Source: Diphasiastrum complanatum
Taxonomy: Eukaryota > Streptophyta > Lycopodiopsida > Lycopodiales > Lycopodiaceae
NCBI GenBank assembly: GCA_029204225.1
Contig: CM055093.1
Location: 26,695,566-26,759,565, forward strand
Reading direction: 5' to 3'
DNA: 64,000 bases
Shown here piece after piece: positions 47,821 through 60,559 of the stretch. The stretch's first letter is position 1. Every line of letters begins with the position of its first letter. Under the pieces are notes generated by a model. It searched no databases. It had not been told where the DNA came from and was given only the letters and a program-made list of their open reading frames with translations. The position numbers and the translations under genes are program-made.

Positions 47821-48791
47821 TTTGTGAAGACTTCTTGTTATTGGACAATTATATGTTTGAGCTTGTTCCAAATAGACTAGATGTTGCCACTCTCTTTCAC
47901 TATAGGAATTTTCAAGGATGTGCTACCAGTCTTATGTGAAAAACTTGCAACTGTATTTGAGATAGATTTCAAATATTCCACAAAACAAGATAATCTAGAT
48001 CAATCTTTCAAAATGAATTGAAGAGTATAGACAAGCTTTGATTCTACTTTTGGCACGTGTGAAATGCTTCAAAAGAAAACACAATTGATTCAAAGAAGAC
48101 TCAATGTGCTCAATAACTCAAAGCTATGTCTAAATCTCAAGTTTCTTGTGTTGATTACTCAAAACAATGGATTGTGAATCAAGCAAAAATGGATCAAATC
48201 AAAAAAGTGGTCACTCGGATTTTGGAGCTCCCCTTACTTTTCTCCTGTTAAAGGCGAGGTTCTAATCTTTCCAACTTGCATGGAAAAACCTACACGCCGT
48301 AGGGAGGGAATATGTGGTGATTCTGAAATAGGACATAACCGCAAGGTTCGGGTATTATAATTATCACATTCAACTCTATCTATAAAAATATACATAAAAA
48401 GTATTGCGATGAATATAAAAAAAAGAATGATAGATAATCATAGATCCCTACCCTCTTTAAGAGCTTATCACTCTTGATAGACACATCAGATTGATTTGAG
48501 ATCAATTGCAATGGAAAGTACTTCTCATAACTTTTCATCAAGCTATAACATCAATATTTTTGGACCTAAGATGATGAAAATAAAGAGGTCTGAAAATCCT
48601 CAATTTTCACACATGTGAAATTCCGGAATTCCATACAACGTCAATTTTGATCTGAAAATCTTGATTCTATCCTCTTTGATCCAAACACTTTTCAAGAAAA
48701 GGTAAAGAAAAGTGATAAACAGCTTTTTTGTTTGAATTGAGCTCACAAATTCTTGTACAATCAGTGATAATAGCATGCAAAGCTTAATTTG

Positions 48792-48803
48792 GCTCTGATA
48801 CCA
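48792..48803 (-). other. Primer binding site of copia J
   Basis: The minus strand reads TGGTATCAGAGC, perfectly matching the initiator-Met tRNA 3' end complement and directly adjoining the LTR end TTTTATCA. Confidence 0.92.
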
Positions 48804-49597
48804 TGATAAAATTCCAGCAAGCTCACACATGTGGGGAATGATCCTCAAGTGTGAATGATCTTGTTAAGCTTTGTGTTTAGCACATAAATTTATTCTAGAT
48901 TGAATATCAAGATCTAGTACAAGATTTTATGGCCAAAGCACAATCTAGCATGCTAAGAATCAAAGAATGATTGCTTTGAAAAAACAAAAGAGAAGAAGTA
49001 CAAGAATTCAATGCATTAGCATAACCTTCTACTCGAGTTAGAGAGAGAAAGAGAGAGCAAAATTCAATCATACAATATTATAGATCCAAATTGACATGAA
49101 ATAGCTTCAAAGCTTGGTTCTTCATAAAAAATTATGAGAGAGCCCACACATATTTATGGAGATTGGAGTAGCTCGAGGTAGAACCATCTCCTTCCTACTT
49201 TCTTCCACATCTAAGAGTGAAAACTAGAAAACTAGTGACATTTGTCACTTTACATGCATGCATTTCTACCTACTTTTACCAAGTGTCAAATTCTAAACTA
49301 GAATTGTACAAATCGTCATGCATGTGTCCAATTTACTTTGTGCATGCCTTGCATGTCACTATGGATCACTTACATTTATTGCATGTGATATGCCACAAGT
49401 TTCATCAAGCCCATAATTGGTATTTCTATGTCTACATTCTATATGCATGTTCTATATGACCAACTAGACTCAAGAAACCATGTAGCTCGAGTTTCTTCTA
49501 GACCAATTTTGGTATTATGAAACATTCCATACACATAGAAAAAAAAAAACTTTGCCAAAGCCTTAAGTCAAGATAGATGATTTTTCATTTTTCAACA
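48804..49597 (-). repeat. 5' LTR of copia J, about 794 bp
   Basis: Minus strand TGTTGAAAAATG ... TTTTATCA. The PBS-side border is exact. The outer border at 49597 is set by the TG start and the adjacent CAAGT target duplication. Confidence 0.78.
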
Positions 49598-49931
49598 CAA
49601 GTTTATAGCCAAACATTGAACAGCTAACAGGCCGAGTTCGGCAGATACCGTGCAAGTGCCAACCAGGAATTGGCCCAGGCAAAGCAAGCTCTCAAGGCCT
49701 GCCAGAGATTCATACAAAAACCCCAACCAGCGGGAGCAATCAGTCCAAATCATGGCTTGGGTGTGCAAGACCAGGGGCACCAAACACCATGGGGGCCGAC
49801 ACCCAAGGGCAAGACATGCCCGAGCCAGACGCAAGCCACCTCCTCCCAAGGGTCCAAATCTATCTCCGCTAGCCGTGCGTTCTGGAAGCCAATCTCGATA
49901 GATGACAAAATCAACTCTTATCTGGTGTAGT
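49598..49931 (+). pseudogene. Coiled-coil protein fragment, 3' part, split by copia J
   Basis: Continues the frame of 44221-44378: in phase after the target duplication it reads VYSQTLNS, a TAA, then QELAQAKQALKACQRF (coiled coil) and a Pro/Gly/Ser/Gln-rich tail ending NSYLV and TAG at 49931. The coiled coil plus low-complexity tail layout is that of accessory ORF A's C-terminus. No enzyme motif is visible. Confidence 0.6.
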
Positions 49932-50283
49932 TCCCTCATGAAAGCTCACGCGGTGGCTGGCAATTGTCCGTCACCGTTAAAGGAGATCAAGAGCAATGCG
50001 CTGGCCTACATCCCAACTCTAGGCACTCAGCTAGAATGGCAAAAATGACTATTTGAATGAGACCCTGTGGCCATCAGGGTGTACGTCACCAGTCCCAGAA
50101 AATTACGGGTCAACGGCCACTACCTCCCCTATCCTCGAAGATCTAAATGGGCGGAGTGTGGCAGCCCCTAGAGAAGATTATGCTCAACACAAAGAATTGG
50201 CCATGGATCGAATCACAATACGGGTGGAAAACGGACGTAGACGTCAGGCGAGGTCAGTTCTCACAACTTCAGGCCGTGGATCC

Positions 50284-50930
50284 TGTTGGGGGTATTCCCA
50301 ATATATTGTAAATAAATAAAGTTGGAAAAATGGAAATAGTTGTGAGGGTCATGGCATCATGCGTGTATAAGCCCATGGCCCAGTGAGCACTTGTAAATAA
50401 ATAATTTTGGCATAAACTTGACTTTGGGTCATGTAATTAAAAATAATAGTAGAAGGCCAAAGTTAAGCTTAAACTTTTTCTAAGTTTGATTAGTTAGTCA
50501 AAGTCAATTGGTTGTAGGTGAAGTGTGTTTCTTTCTCCACCATTGATTAGTTTGTGTTTTTGTTGAAGGGTGTGGATTTCAATCCCACCTTCATTAGGAT
50601 AGCCAATAGGAGAAAGGGACAAGGGCCTTTCCCATCCATAAAAAGACACCATTTGTATCATATTTGCATGCCTAATGAGGAGGAGGAGACTCTACCATTT
50701 TGGAGAGCCAACACATCCTCATTTGCTAATCCCTCATGCTAATGCTATCGTTATGTTTTCCAATTGTTTTTTATTTCCTTGTTCTTGTTTTGAGTAGTTA
50801 TGGTTTTTTCATTGTCCACCGCCCCTAGTCTGCCCTACCCCTGTCAGCATCTTTGATATGGCCTCAATAAAAAAAGGGGGGTCTCCTTCACCCCCCCTCT
50901 TCTCCTGCTTGCCAATCACCTGCTAACCTG
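50284..50930 (+). repeat. LTR, probably the 3' LTR of a gypsy element
   Basis: Starts TGTTGGGGGTATTCCC, with a TATA-like CCATAAAAAGAC near 50638 and an AATAAA-type signal near 50868. It follows the coiled-coil ORF on the same strand, as expected for a 3' LTR of gypsy B or a relative. The end position is uncertain. Confidence 0.5.
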
Positions 50931-51589
50931 GACATCGCTGGCTCTTCAGCTGTCGGCCAATCATCACCTCATCTTCCATTGGCAGGCATTGCCAATGTAC
51001 CGGTCCCGATTTTATCTTTTGTAGATGTCTATCATATCCCTGCAGAGCAATTACAACCTAACGACTTATCCGACTTTGATTCTCTTCACATCTACTTACA
51101 ACATCAGTTCAAAGAAGTGTTTCAATTTATCGAGAAAGTGTAGTTACAAAATCCGACGCCTCATGGAGAACTTACCAGGGTCATTTTTCAAAATAAGGAT
51201 TTGCCTTTGAGCTAAGCTCAAAGGATCTTTTATTTTTATGGATGAAGATCTAACACACACACACAATTGCAAGCGAGGAAATTGGTCATTCATGAGGCCA
51301 ATGCTAGAAATCAAAGAGTGGTCTTTATTGAAGGCAAGTCTAAATTCTACGACAAAATTTCACAATAGGAAGTCTGGGACCCCGGGCACAACAGCCCAAG
51401 ATCCCCTCAGCCATTACGAATTGGTTTTTGGAGTTGTAACGATGTGCTTTCATCTTCTTCAGCAAGAGACTTTCACTCTTTTTTGCAGCAATGTGATATT
51501 TTTCTCTTAGCAGAGACTCGTGAATCACTATTGACCCTTCCAACCGTTCAGGATTGTTCATGGCATTTAGCATTCAGGCCTTTTGTTTG
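50931..51589. other. No gene recognised
   Basis: Mixed-composition sequence, possibly decayed LINE 5' region continuous with the endonuclease fragment that follows. Confidence 0.3.
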
Positions 51590-52240
<651 letters not shown>

Positions 52241-52279
52241 TCTCTTCTTCTCTTCACATTTCATCCTAAATCATGTTGA

Positions 52280-52791
52280 ATGCTTGTTAAGTGGAGTAGA
52301 GTTAGTGGGAGTAGTATTAAAGGGGAGTGTAGATAAGGGAAAAAGTAGGAGGCGACTAAAAGTAGCATCTTGATATAATTAGGTACCTATCCAGTGAACT
52401 AACCCTCTTTGACAAGCAGAAGGGCAACTCACCGACTATATCTACACAGCCTACAAGAATCTCAAAATATTCCAAGGTACTTTGAATAGGAAAATGTCCC
52501 AAGTTGTCTCCATGATAGAGTGGATGAATGCTATTGGCATATGATTTCTTATGATCATTGAATGAGATTGGAATTGCAGGTATAGTACACAGGCAACAGC
52601 AGGCCATACATTCACACGTGTGAAGAGTTTTGGAGCTAATTCATGGAGTTCAAGCCAAAATAAGTTAGGAATCAATGCATTGATTAGTAATCTAGCTTCT
52701 AGATCTTGTTTAGATCTTAAGTATGTGCTTCTCCATCATTTCTAGGATCAAATGGATTTATTTTGCTACATTTTTATCATGGTATCAGAGC
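52280..52791 (+). repeat. 5' LTR end and PBS of another LTR element
   Basis: At 52772-52791 the plus strand reads TTTTATCA followed by TGGTATCAGAGC, a perfect LTR-end/initiator-Met PBS junction. The LTR start is unclear (somewhere after the CT tract). No clear gag follows; 52800-54000 has only short frames. Confidence 0.6.
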
Positions 52792-55194
52792 TATTCCAAG
52801 AAATGAGCTTCACTTCATATTAGAATCATAGATTTTGATGCAATTCAAGCATTGATTGTTATCTAGACATAATTTATGAGTAGTACCTTCAATCCTTGAT
52901 CAATTTGAGTGAAGAGGGATCTAATGTTTTTTTATTTACAGATTTTTTAACTTCAAAATCTGAGTTGTGGTCATCTCTTATCAATTGGATCAAAATAACA
53001 AGTATCTGCACTTTTCTCATATTGATGCTACTCGATTTTTGGAGTCTATTACAAGGAATAGTCCTCAATCAATCAAAAGGAAGGTAGATCCTTATCTTTG
53101 GTACTTGAATAGGTCATTCTTAGACTTATTGAGATTTTAGAAATTCAATTTTGGGGTTTTGATAAGTGCTCATCAAGTAAATGCAATTCTAGTCAAGATT
53201 GTGTTCAAATTTTGTTTGGCATGTAGAATTCAAGTTGTACACACCATAAGGCCATGCGAATATAGACGAGTTCGACGATGCAAGTCTTCTGCTAAATATT
53301 AATATGGCATACCTAGAGTTGTATGACATCTACACTGACTAGGAGCAATTTTTCTCACTATTTTGTTGAAATCAAGCACAATCTACATGACAGAGGAAAA
53401 ACTCATGAATATAGAGCCTTATGTACCTATACTTATTTGTAGTTCAGAACTTTTGCAACTAAAACACTATTTATTGTCCAGAACTTATTTGTAAAGTGTA
53501 AGTTTGTATAGTTTTCATCTCTTTTATTCGAAAAAATTACACTACGCAAGGATTCTGAGAAAGACTTTCAATTAGTACAGAAATTATTTGATGGCAACAT
53601 GTTGTTTGTAAGATTGTCAAGATATAGCAATTTACCTATCGGGAGATACTCAAGAGCAAAAGAAGATTTATTATTGCTCGAGTGCCAAAAAGACTTGGAA
53701 ATTGCACAACAATTGCACGAAGATATGAATACATGAAATATTTTTCTTCAAAGTCTTCTTGTATATGTTGCTGATTTTGTTCTGTGATGTTGAGCTCTCA
53801 TATGTGAATAATGTTCATAACCAATTCAATGAGGTTTGTTCAGACATGTTTCGAATCAATCCACTCAACAATTGATTCTGAAATAACAAATGGAGGTTAT
53901 ATATTCAACAACGGAAGAAATATCTTTACATTTGACCTTAACGAATATTCAAAAGGAGAATTATTCAACAACATGAAAGTATTCTTTTCTTATGAATGAA
54001 CAATTCTCGAGACAAAGATTATATGATCACGAGGACGTTTCACATTTGTGGAGGGGGGTATGTGATGCCATGTAGTTGCTAAATAATGTATTTCCACTTG
54101 AATATGGCAATATATACTTGAAAATGAAGATATGTGCTGGACAATTATATATTATGAAGAGGCCTATATCATTTTTCAAGATATAACTGCTAAAAACTTG
54201 TCTTGTGCTAAAGGACAAGACCTCCAAAACTGAAACAATGTCTGGAACAACCTTAATCCAGTCACCCACACGAACTGACTAGATTCGAATCGTCATCTTA
54301 AACTAGAGTAAAATAAACTCGTAGTTAAATGTACCTTTAATGGTATAATCTACATGTATTTGCAACTCATCTATTAACTAGAGTTAGTTAATGGAACGAC
54401 ACACCTGTAATCTCTAGAGGTGTGTTTACTCGCTCCGTAGGAAATATATGGAAGACACGCTTCATTCTCACACCACCGCAAGAGAGAGTTCATGTACTTG
54501 TGAGAGATTGAAGAAGTGAATAGAGCATCGAAGATTATTTTCTCTGATATCTGTTCTCCGCACTGCTAAGTGTGAGTGATCTTGAGTCTACTAGCAATCT
54601 CTTCTGTATTACTTAAATCACTCTTTGGTCAGACAGTTGCAATAGTTCATTACAGATGCTTGTTGTGTTTCCGTAAAGCTGATCTAAAGTCCTTGCCTAA
54701 GGAATTGAGTCATAGATCTGTGTTCTTGTGTGTAACGAAGATATAAGTTTCTAACATATTTGTGATCTATTCAAGTTCTTTAATCTTTATTGGACTTTAG
54801 TTGTTGAGGACTATTGTCTAGAACACAACAATTCAAGAATAAGATTAACTATTTGTCTGTTCATACTTGAATGCATTGAACATCTCTCGAATCCTTGCTG
54901 ACAACTTAATCAGCCAGAGTGTAGTTTATTCATGCGACTTTAATAACATTTCACTTGTAGAACGCTTTTCATTCAATTCGATTACCATCATCACAACACA
55001 CAAAAGTAATACTGGTTCCTTATAGAATGTCTGTTTGACAACCAAAATAACACCCGACCTCATTTCATTTGAATAAGTCAGAACTGTATCAATATATCAA
55101 TTTTTAAGTGCTATTCTCTTGGGGTTCGACATTAAATACTACACAAATCTATCATTTCTATGTTGGTATATCACAATAGTGCATCATGTCTTTC
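52792..55194. other. Decayed retroelement interior and LTR-like sequence
   Basis: No identifiable protein domain. A purine tract GGAGGGGGG at about 54050 followed by TATGTGATGCC may be a polypurine tract/LTR start, and 54400-54780 has LTR-like composition, but no partner LTR was found. Confidence 0.3.
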
Positions 55195-55447
55195 ATGTTT
55201 CTAGGTTAAAAGAGAGTTTTACATGATGGTGATAACTTGTTGGTTGATGGCTTATGTGATTTTTAGGAGGATCAAGACATGATTCATGGGCCGATAAAGA
55301 TATTGGATAGGTGTCTACATAACTGCTTGATCTTGGAATATTTGGTTGCTTGGCATGGTAGACCTCTTACAAATGCTACTTGGGAGACCTCGCAGAGTTT
55401 AGGTGCACAGTACCTTGAGTTTGTCATCACAGATGAGGTCTCTTGAG
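55195..55447 (+). pseudogene. Chromovirus integrase chromodomain remnant
   Basis: The plus-strand frame has HGPIKILDRCL, LEYLVAWHGRPLTNATWE and LEFVITDEVS. ILDR...LVAWHG...ATWE is the chromodomain pattern at the C-terminus of Ty3/gypsy chromovirus integrases, which binds histone marks. A TGA follows near 55443. Everything upstream of the chromodomain is lost. Confidence 0.8.
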
Positions 55448-56110
55448 AGGGAAGGGATGTTATGTAATTTACTCCCTGTCCCGTTTGCTATAACTATGAC
55501 AATTAGAGTAACTATAAATTTGAAATGGCTAGGCACTAACTTGTGGTGACCAAAGTATAGTACTTAGTTTAATGCTGATGTTGAGACACACATGTGATGG
55601 GACATGGATATTGGGTCCTTGATAAGGGACTGGCTAGATTGACCTCCTCAGTAGGAGAGAGTTGACCGGTCAACCAAATACAAGTCATATGCTCACTAGG
55701 ACATTTCGTGTAGTTGATGAGCGACATGTGTGGTGAATGATCCTCCTATATAACTTATCTTGAGATAGGATGCTACCAATTTTTTTGTGTGGTACTGCCA
55801 CCACGCAAATTTTTTTAAAACAAAAAATCAAAAAATGAGCACCAAAGTATTTTGGCATGGTAGAGCCACATGTGGAAGTGCCACCCATGGCTGTTATTTA
55901 ACCGCCTCTCATGTGACGTGTATCTCTGGAGATTTGCCACACGTGGCAGTGCCACACATGAAAAATCTCCATAGATACATGCCAAAGTTACAGAAAATTT
56001 GGTTTTTATATTGCCACACATGGCAAAATTTTCCACACGTGGAAAATCTCCATAGATACATGCCAAAGTTACAAAAAATTTGGTTTGGCAAAATTTTCCA
56101 CACGTGGCAA
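55445..56110 (+). repeat. Polypurine tract and 3' LTR of the chromovirus
   Basis: The purine tract GAGAGGGAAGGGA (55445-55457) is followed by TGTTATGTAATTT at 55458, a typical LTR start. A TATA box CTATATAAC lies at 55746-55754. The LTR end is not located; the CACGTGG repeat block lies about 50-350 bp past the TATA box and may be inside or beyond the LTR. Confidence 0.65.
55865..56110. repeat. CACGTGG-bearing repeats, 81-bp period
   Basis: AAAATCTCCATAGATACATG occurs at 55962 and 56043. CCACACGTGGC/A motifs occur near 55937, 56032 and 56097, with CCACATGTGG near 55867. CACGTG is a G-box/ABRE core in plants, and the block has inverted-repeat character. Confidence 0.75.
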
Positions 56111-57389
56111 AATAAATTTGTTGTAAATTTTTTTTATAAAACTATTGTGAACAATGTGTTAATAAACAAACAAACTTATGATTAATTTAAACGTAAATGA
56201 GAATTTTTTTTGAGGTTCTGAATAAGTGTGGATTAATAATAAAATTATTATTATGTGATCATGAGTGTGGACTAAAAATCAAATGATTATTATATCAAAT
56301 CATTATGGTCTGGCAAATTGGAATTATTATCGGTTGAATATAACCTGCTATCTTAACCATTTATAGACATTATTATGTATTTATATATTGAGAAAGTTCC
56401 ATTATCAAAATTTGGCATTACCCTCAATATGGTATTAATAGGTATAAATAGTGTGAGCTAAATTTGCACTTGAAAGGATGTTGAGTACCTTGAGAGCCAT
56501 GTGGTAGCATGTTCCGAGAATTTGTTGATAAAAAGAATGCAATATTATATACGTTTGTGTGTTTGCAAAGATGAATGGATAATCGAACATTGTGGCATGT
56601 ACTGAAATGTTGTTGCTCTTTGAATTGAAGATCCTACTACTTACATTTCTGTCCATGCTCTATCTTCATGCATTTAGTTTCTTTACTGATGTATGAATGT
56701 GTTTGTTGTTGATTTTTTGCTTAAGGATTGGTTTGGGATTAGTATCAGGTAGATGTGCAGGACTTGGAGATTGATCCACCATTCCATTCAGTTTTGATGT
56801 TTCTTAGTTTCTGGCTCCGTAAGTTGTTTTTGTTACAAGTGTTGAGTGACAGTTGTAACAAGCACTTTGTAAGATTCCCATTGCTTCAGTTTAGATGTTG
56901 TGTTGTTGATTTGTGATTCCAGTAGGATTAGATTCAATTATGTTCCATGTTTCTTGTGTAGATTAGATTAGGAATAATCTACATTCTGTAAAAACAAAGA
57001 AAGAACTGAAACAGTCTATAGAACCGTAGATAAACGAGTCTTGACAGATCTTATAACCAAGATGAGCTACCATTACCATTGCCAATTAAAGATCGAAATC
57101 AGGTTGTAGGTGTGCCATACTGACAGGCGGGACATACTACCATTATACTACAAAACAAAATCGGTGACTGAACCCGTTGCCAAATAGATTTGTAGTCATG
57201 CTGAACGTTGATAAGCTGAAACTTTGTCAATCAGAATCGAACTAACATTCAAGTAGATTCAGACAGAGAATAAGCGCAAATTGAGAGGTAGAGAATCTAC
57301 TAACATTGTGAAGTGGATTCTCTCTCTGAAGGAGAATATCAACAAACATTGGCGTCATTTTCCATTGCCAATTTTCTTGGCTTTTGATC
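56111..57389. other. No gene recognised
   Basis: AT-rich intergenic sequence with no convincing coding, RNA or element border. Confidence 0.3.
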
Positions 57390-58748
57390 CATAGAACTCG
57401 ATTTTACCAGCCTACCTTTCAGTTCTCATTTACTTCTGATTGTTTGCTTGTTGTCCTGCATTCATCATCCCCACAAGCGCATTCCACATTTTCTGTCAGA
57501 TCGCAATTGCTTCAGCACGCCTCTACTGCTCATTCAGATCTATGCAATCTCACACCAATCTTTTCGAAAACCAACCGCCACCCTGTTATCAAACCTTTTT
57601 AGAACTGACACTTTGGAATTCACAGCTAGCCCTAACAACCAACGACTGGGCTTTTTAATTGCATCCGCCACTGTCTTTTCAATTGCATCCGACAGTGTCT
57701 TCCGACACTCTCCATCTTCATTTGCATCCGATGCCTTCCCAGTTGCATCAGACAGTGTTTTTCCGATCCAATGTGTTTTTTGCTTTAGTAAATTTTTTGA
57801 CCCTTTAACGTTTTCCAACCCTTTGCCAATTTTCCGACCCTTTGAAAATTTCTCTGCATTTTTATTGCATTTGCCATTTTTCGCATCTTTTGACATTCTC
57901 AGCATTTCCTAATTTTCGAATTTTTCAAGATTTTAGCATTTCAAGTTTTTTGAGATTTTTCAGTTTTTCGAATTATTCGGATTTTCGAGACTTTCGAATT
58001 TTTTTTAAATTTTTAGAGTTTCGAGTTTTTTCAGAAAAAAAAATTCCATCCGCGACGTGCATCTGACGACCACTTAACAAAAAAATCTATCCAACGATTG
58101 TATCCAACAAAATTCCAGTTTTTCGGGATTCTCAGAATTTTTTTGAGTTGTTCAAAATTTTTTGAGTTTCTCGGAATTTTTTGAGTTGTTCGAGATTTTC
58201 CAATTTTTTCAAGTTATTTCAAAAAATTGTATCCCGAGGATTGCATCCAACGACCAACACAAAAAAACTATCTCTGACGATTGCATCCGATGACTTTGCG
58301 TCGACGATTGCATCCAATGGTTTTCGAAAATTTCGACATTTGCGCCTTTTTATAATTTTTGAGTTTCTCGGATTTTTCAATTTTTTGAGTTTTTTGGATT
58401 TTCTAATTTTTCAAGTTTTTCGAATTTTTCAATTTTCGATTTTTCGAGTTTTTCCAATTTTTGAATTTTTTGAATTTTTTTTTAGTTTTTCCAATTTTTG
58501 AGTTTCTGGGAATTTTTCGAATATTTTAGAACTTTCATCCGATGTTGCAACTGACAGTTGTATTCCAAGACTGTAATAAATCCAATACTATCATTATAAA
58601 TTTGCATTTGACACTGTTCTTACATTTTTCCATCCGACACTATCACTAGAAAATCTACTATTCTAAGGTCCTGTCAATCACATATTTCAAAAAATATCAA
58701 AAAACAAAACACAAACAAAACAACAAAAAAAGAGTTGAATAAGTTCTC
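57390..58748 (+). other. Leader/LTR-like region of gypsy G
   Basis: Unusual composition: many TTTTTCGA/GAGTTTTTC words and a recurring GCATCCGACGA/TTGCATCCGA motif (about 57660-58320). The same words occur on the minus strand at 60620-61420, upstream of accessory ORF C. It directly precedes the gag start and probably is the 5' LTR and leader; no PBS was identified. Confidence 0.5.
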
Positions 58749-59590
58749 ATGGCCAACTTACCAGAAGAAGTTATGGATGACTTCACACCGACCAATCATC
58801 CAAATGATGAGAACAAGCCCTATCATCTTAGATCTCAAGTAAATCAAGATTCTGGACCATCCAAGTGGAGACTCAATCAAATTGAAAACCTTGATGATCA
58901 CCTTGTTCAACATGCTCACCATACCGCAAGATCCGATAAACGAACACCCAGATTGGAATTACCAAAGTTTGATGGTAATGTGGACCCTCATCGATTTTTA
59001 CAAGTCTTTGAAAATGCATGCGAAGTATATGGAAAATATACTGACAATGCAAAATTTCAACTTTTTTCAATAACCATGGTGGATAAAGCACGAGAGTGGT
59101 TTTTTAACCTTGATCGTGATGATAGACAATATTGGTCAGAGCTGAAAGAATCTTTTATTAAATGCTTCCAACCTTTCAAACTCACAGAAAGTCCATTTGT
59201 ACGCCTTAGTAATATAAAAATAAAAAACGATGAATGCGTACATGACTATATCGAGTGCTTCAAGCGTCTCAGAAGTCAAGTCCAGAAACAACCAATTGAT
59301 AAAATGTTGATTATATGGTTTCTAGTTGGCCTTTTAAGATGCATTTGGAAAGTGAGCCTCGAGATTCAGACCAAGTCTAAAAATCTCAATTTGAGTTGAT
59401 GAATCAACAACATCAAGAACAAATGGAGAAACTCAACAAAGAGTTTCAACAAGCCTTGAAATCTTTCCAAAGTCAATTGCCAAGGCAATTGCCATTTGGT
59501 AACGCTATCCATAGGCAGAAGATACATGGTGCCCACAAGGTCATGGTGCACATACCGGTAATGCATATTTTGAGCCACATTTTATATATT
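58749..59590 (+). pseudogene. Ty3/gypsy G gag
   Basis: The start is the ATG at 58749 (MANLPEEVMDDF). It holds the retrotransposon gag domain with LELPKFDGNVDPHRFLQVFE (about residues 72-91), AREWFFNLDRDD, WSELKESFIKCF and a LSNIKIKNDECVHDYIECFK-like helix region. After 216 residues the frame shifts at about 59395 and continues MNQQHQEQMEKLNKEFQQAL before copia F interrupts near 59590. Gag would form the virus-like particle. No zinc knuckle or protease remains. Confidence 0.83.
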
Positions 59591-60130
59591 TGTTAAGACT
59601 TCAAATATGTGAGTTCTCCATGCTTCATTCTTCATAAGAGCTTGATACTCAAGATCCATTGCTTGGATCTACTCCTCTTTGTTCCTCGCTTCATCTACAC
59701 AAGTAGGTTCATCAAAAGAGGTTAGGAAAGCAAATACCTCCAACAACTTGCTTACCTTTCTCATCGTATGTGAGCCTTGAAGGCATTTGTCTTTCCCTTG
59801 ATGTTCTCCTTGGCTTTTGACTTGATGACGGTCCTTCATCATCACCATCTAAAGTAGGATCCTTTACATCAACATCAAGAATGTTAGATCCATCCACACC
59901 ATCATTATTTGAAGACACCTTTGGAATATTTCCCTCATCAAAAATGACATCTCTACGAATAATCACCTTATTAGTAGTAGGAATGTAAACCTTGTAGGCT
60001 TTACTTACCTCACTATATCCAACAAATATACCTTTCCTTGAAGATGGATTACATCCAAAAGTTTTAATAAAGTTGACACGGATTCTCTGAGCATGGAAAA
60101 AATATGGAGGGGAATCCTCAACACATGTGC
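59591..60130 (-). pseudogene. Copia F pol linker fragment
   Basis: On the minus strand GCNPSSRKGIFVGYSEVSKA and VIIRRDVIFDEG are the standard copia sequence between integrase and RT, followed by an acidic linker and DEARNKEE, a TAG and IQAMDLEYQALMKNEAW. This is the region just before RT; RT itself is missing. Its upstream end abuts accessory ORF C at about 60130. Confidence 0.8.
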
Positions 60131-60559
60131 CTTGCGTGTGTATGTATACCTGGTGAGGTAGGCACAAGTAGCTCTTAGTTCCTTGTATTTGATGGCGTCA
60201 AGTAGGATGCCATCCTTGTTTTTCCATTTGTCGATTGAGGTGTCAAGGAACTTGGCATAGGATTGCTGCATCATGTTGGTGAGCTTCACTGGTTTTTCTT
60301 TATGGCCATTTGGGAAGCCAAAGGTTGTAAGATTTCTAACAGCCAAGTGGACATAGAGCTAAAAATTGGAGATATCAATGTGGAATGTCAGCTGTTTGTC
60401 TGCAAAGTTTTCATAAGTTTGGTACACCAGGTAGAGACTCTAATGTCCCTTCCATTTAGGAATTTTAAACTCGAACATCTGGAAGAGCATCTCTGCTTGT
60501 GTGTACCACTGGAACATGGTACTATCCTCACATGGAACAAGTTTCAATGTCGTAGGCAT
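60131..60559 (-). pseudogene. Accessory 3' ORF of gypsy element C, truncated
   Basis: From the ATG at 60559 (MPTTLKLVPCEDS), the minus strand reads MLFQMFEFKIPKWKGH, a stop, LVYQTYENFADKQLTFHID, then KFLDTSIDKWKNKDGILLDA and ATCAYLTRYTY. These align by eye with accessory ORF A (LGFDLTLF, AYFTYSDEF, FRI; and WAEK ... L-x2-A-x-K ... T-x-C-x-YL). It is 3' of gypsy C integrase, in the same relative place as in A and B. Stops occur near 60430 and 60365, and copia F cuts it off. Confidence 0.5.

Larger units (their letters stand above)
44379..49597 (-). mobile_element. Copia element J, nearly complete, nested
   Basis: Both ends are LTR sequence. The copy at 44379 and the copy at 48804 share TGATAAAATTC and about 470 bp of near-identical sequence. 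The 5' LTR (minus strand) is 49597-48804, starting TGTTGAAAAATG. PBS, gag and pol follow. The flanks CAGGT (44374-44378) and CAAGT (49598-49602) fit a 5-bp target-site duplication with one change. The element splits a plus-strand reading frame that continues in phase across it. Confidence 0.88.

Noticed and set aside
49592-49939. Minus-strand frame opposite the coiled-coil fragment
   Set aside because: It is antisense to the plus-strand frame that continues in phase across the copia J insertion.
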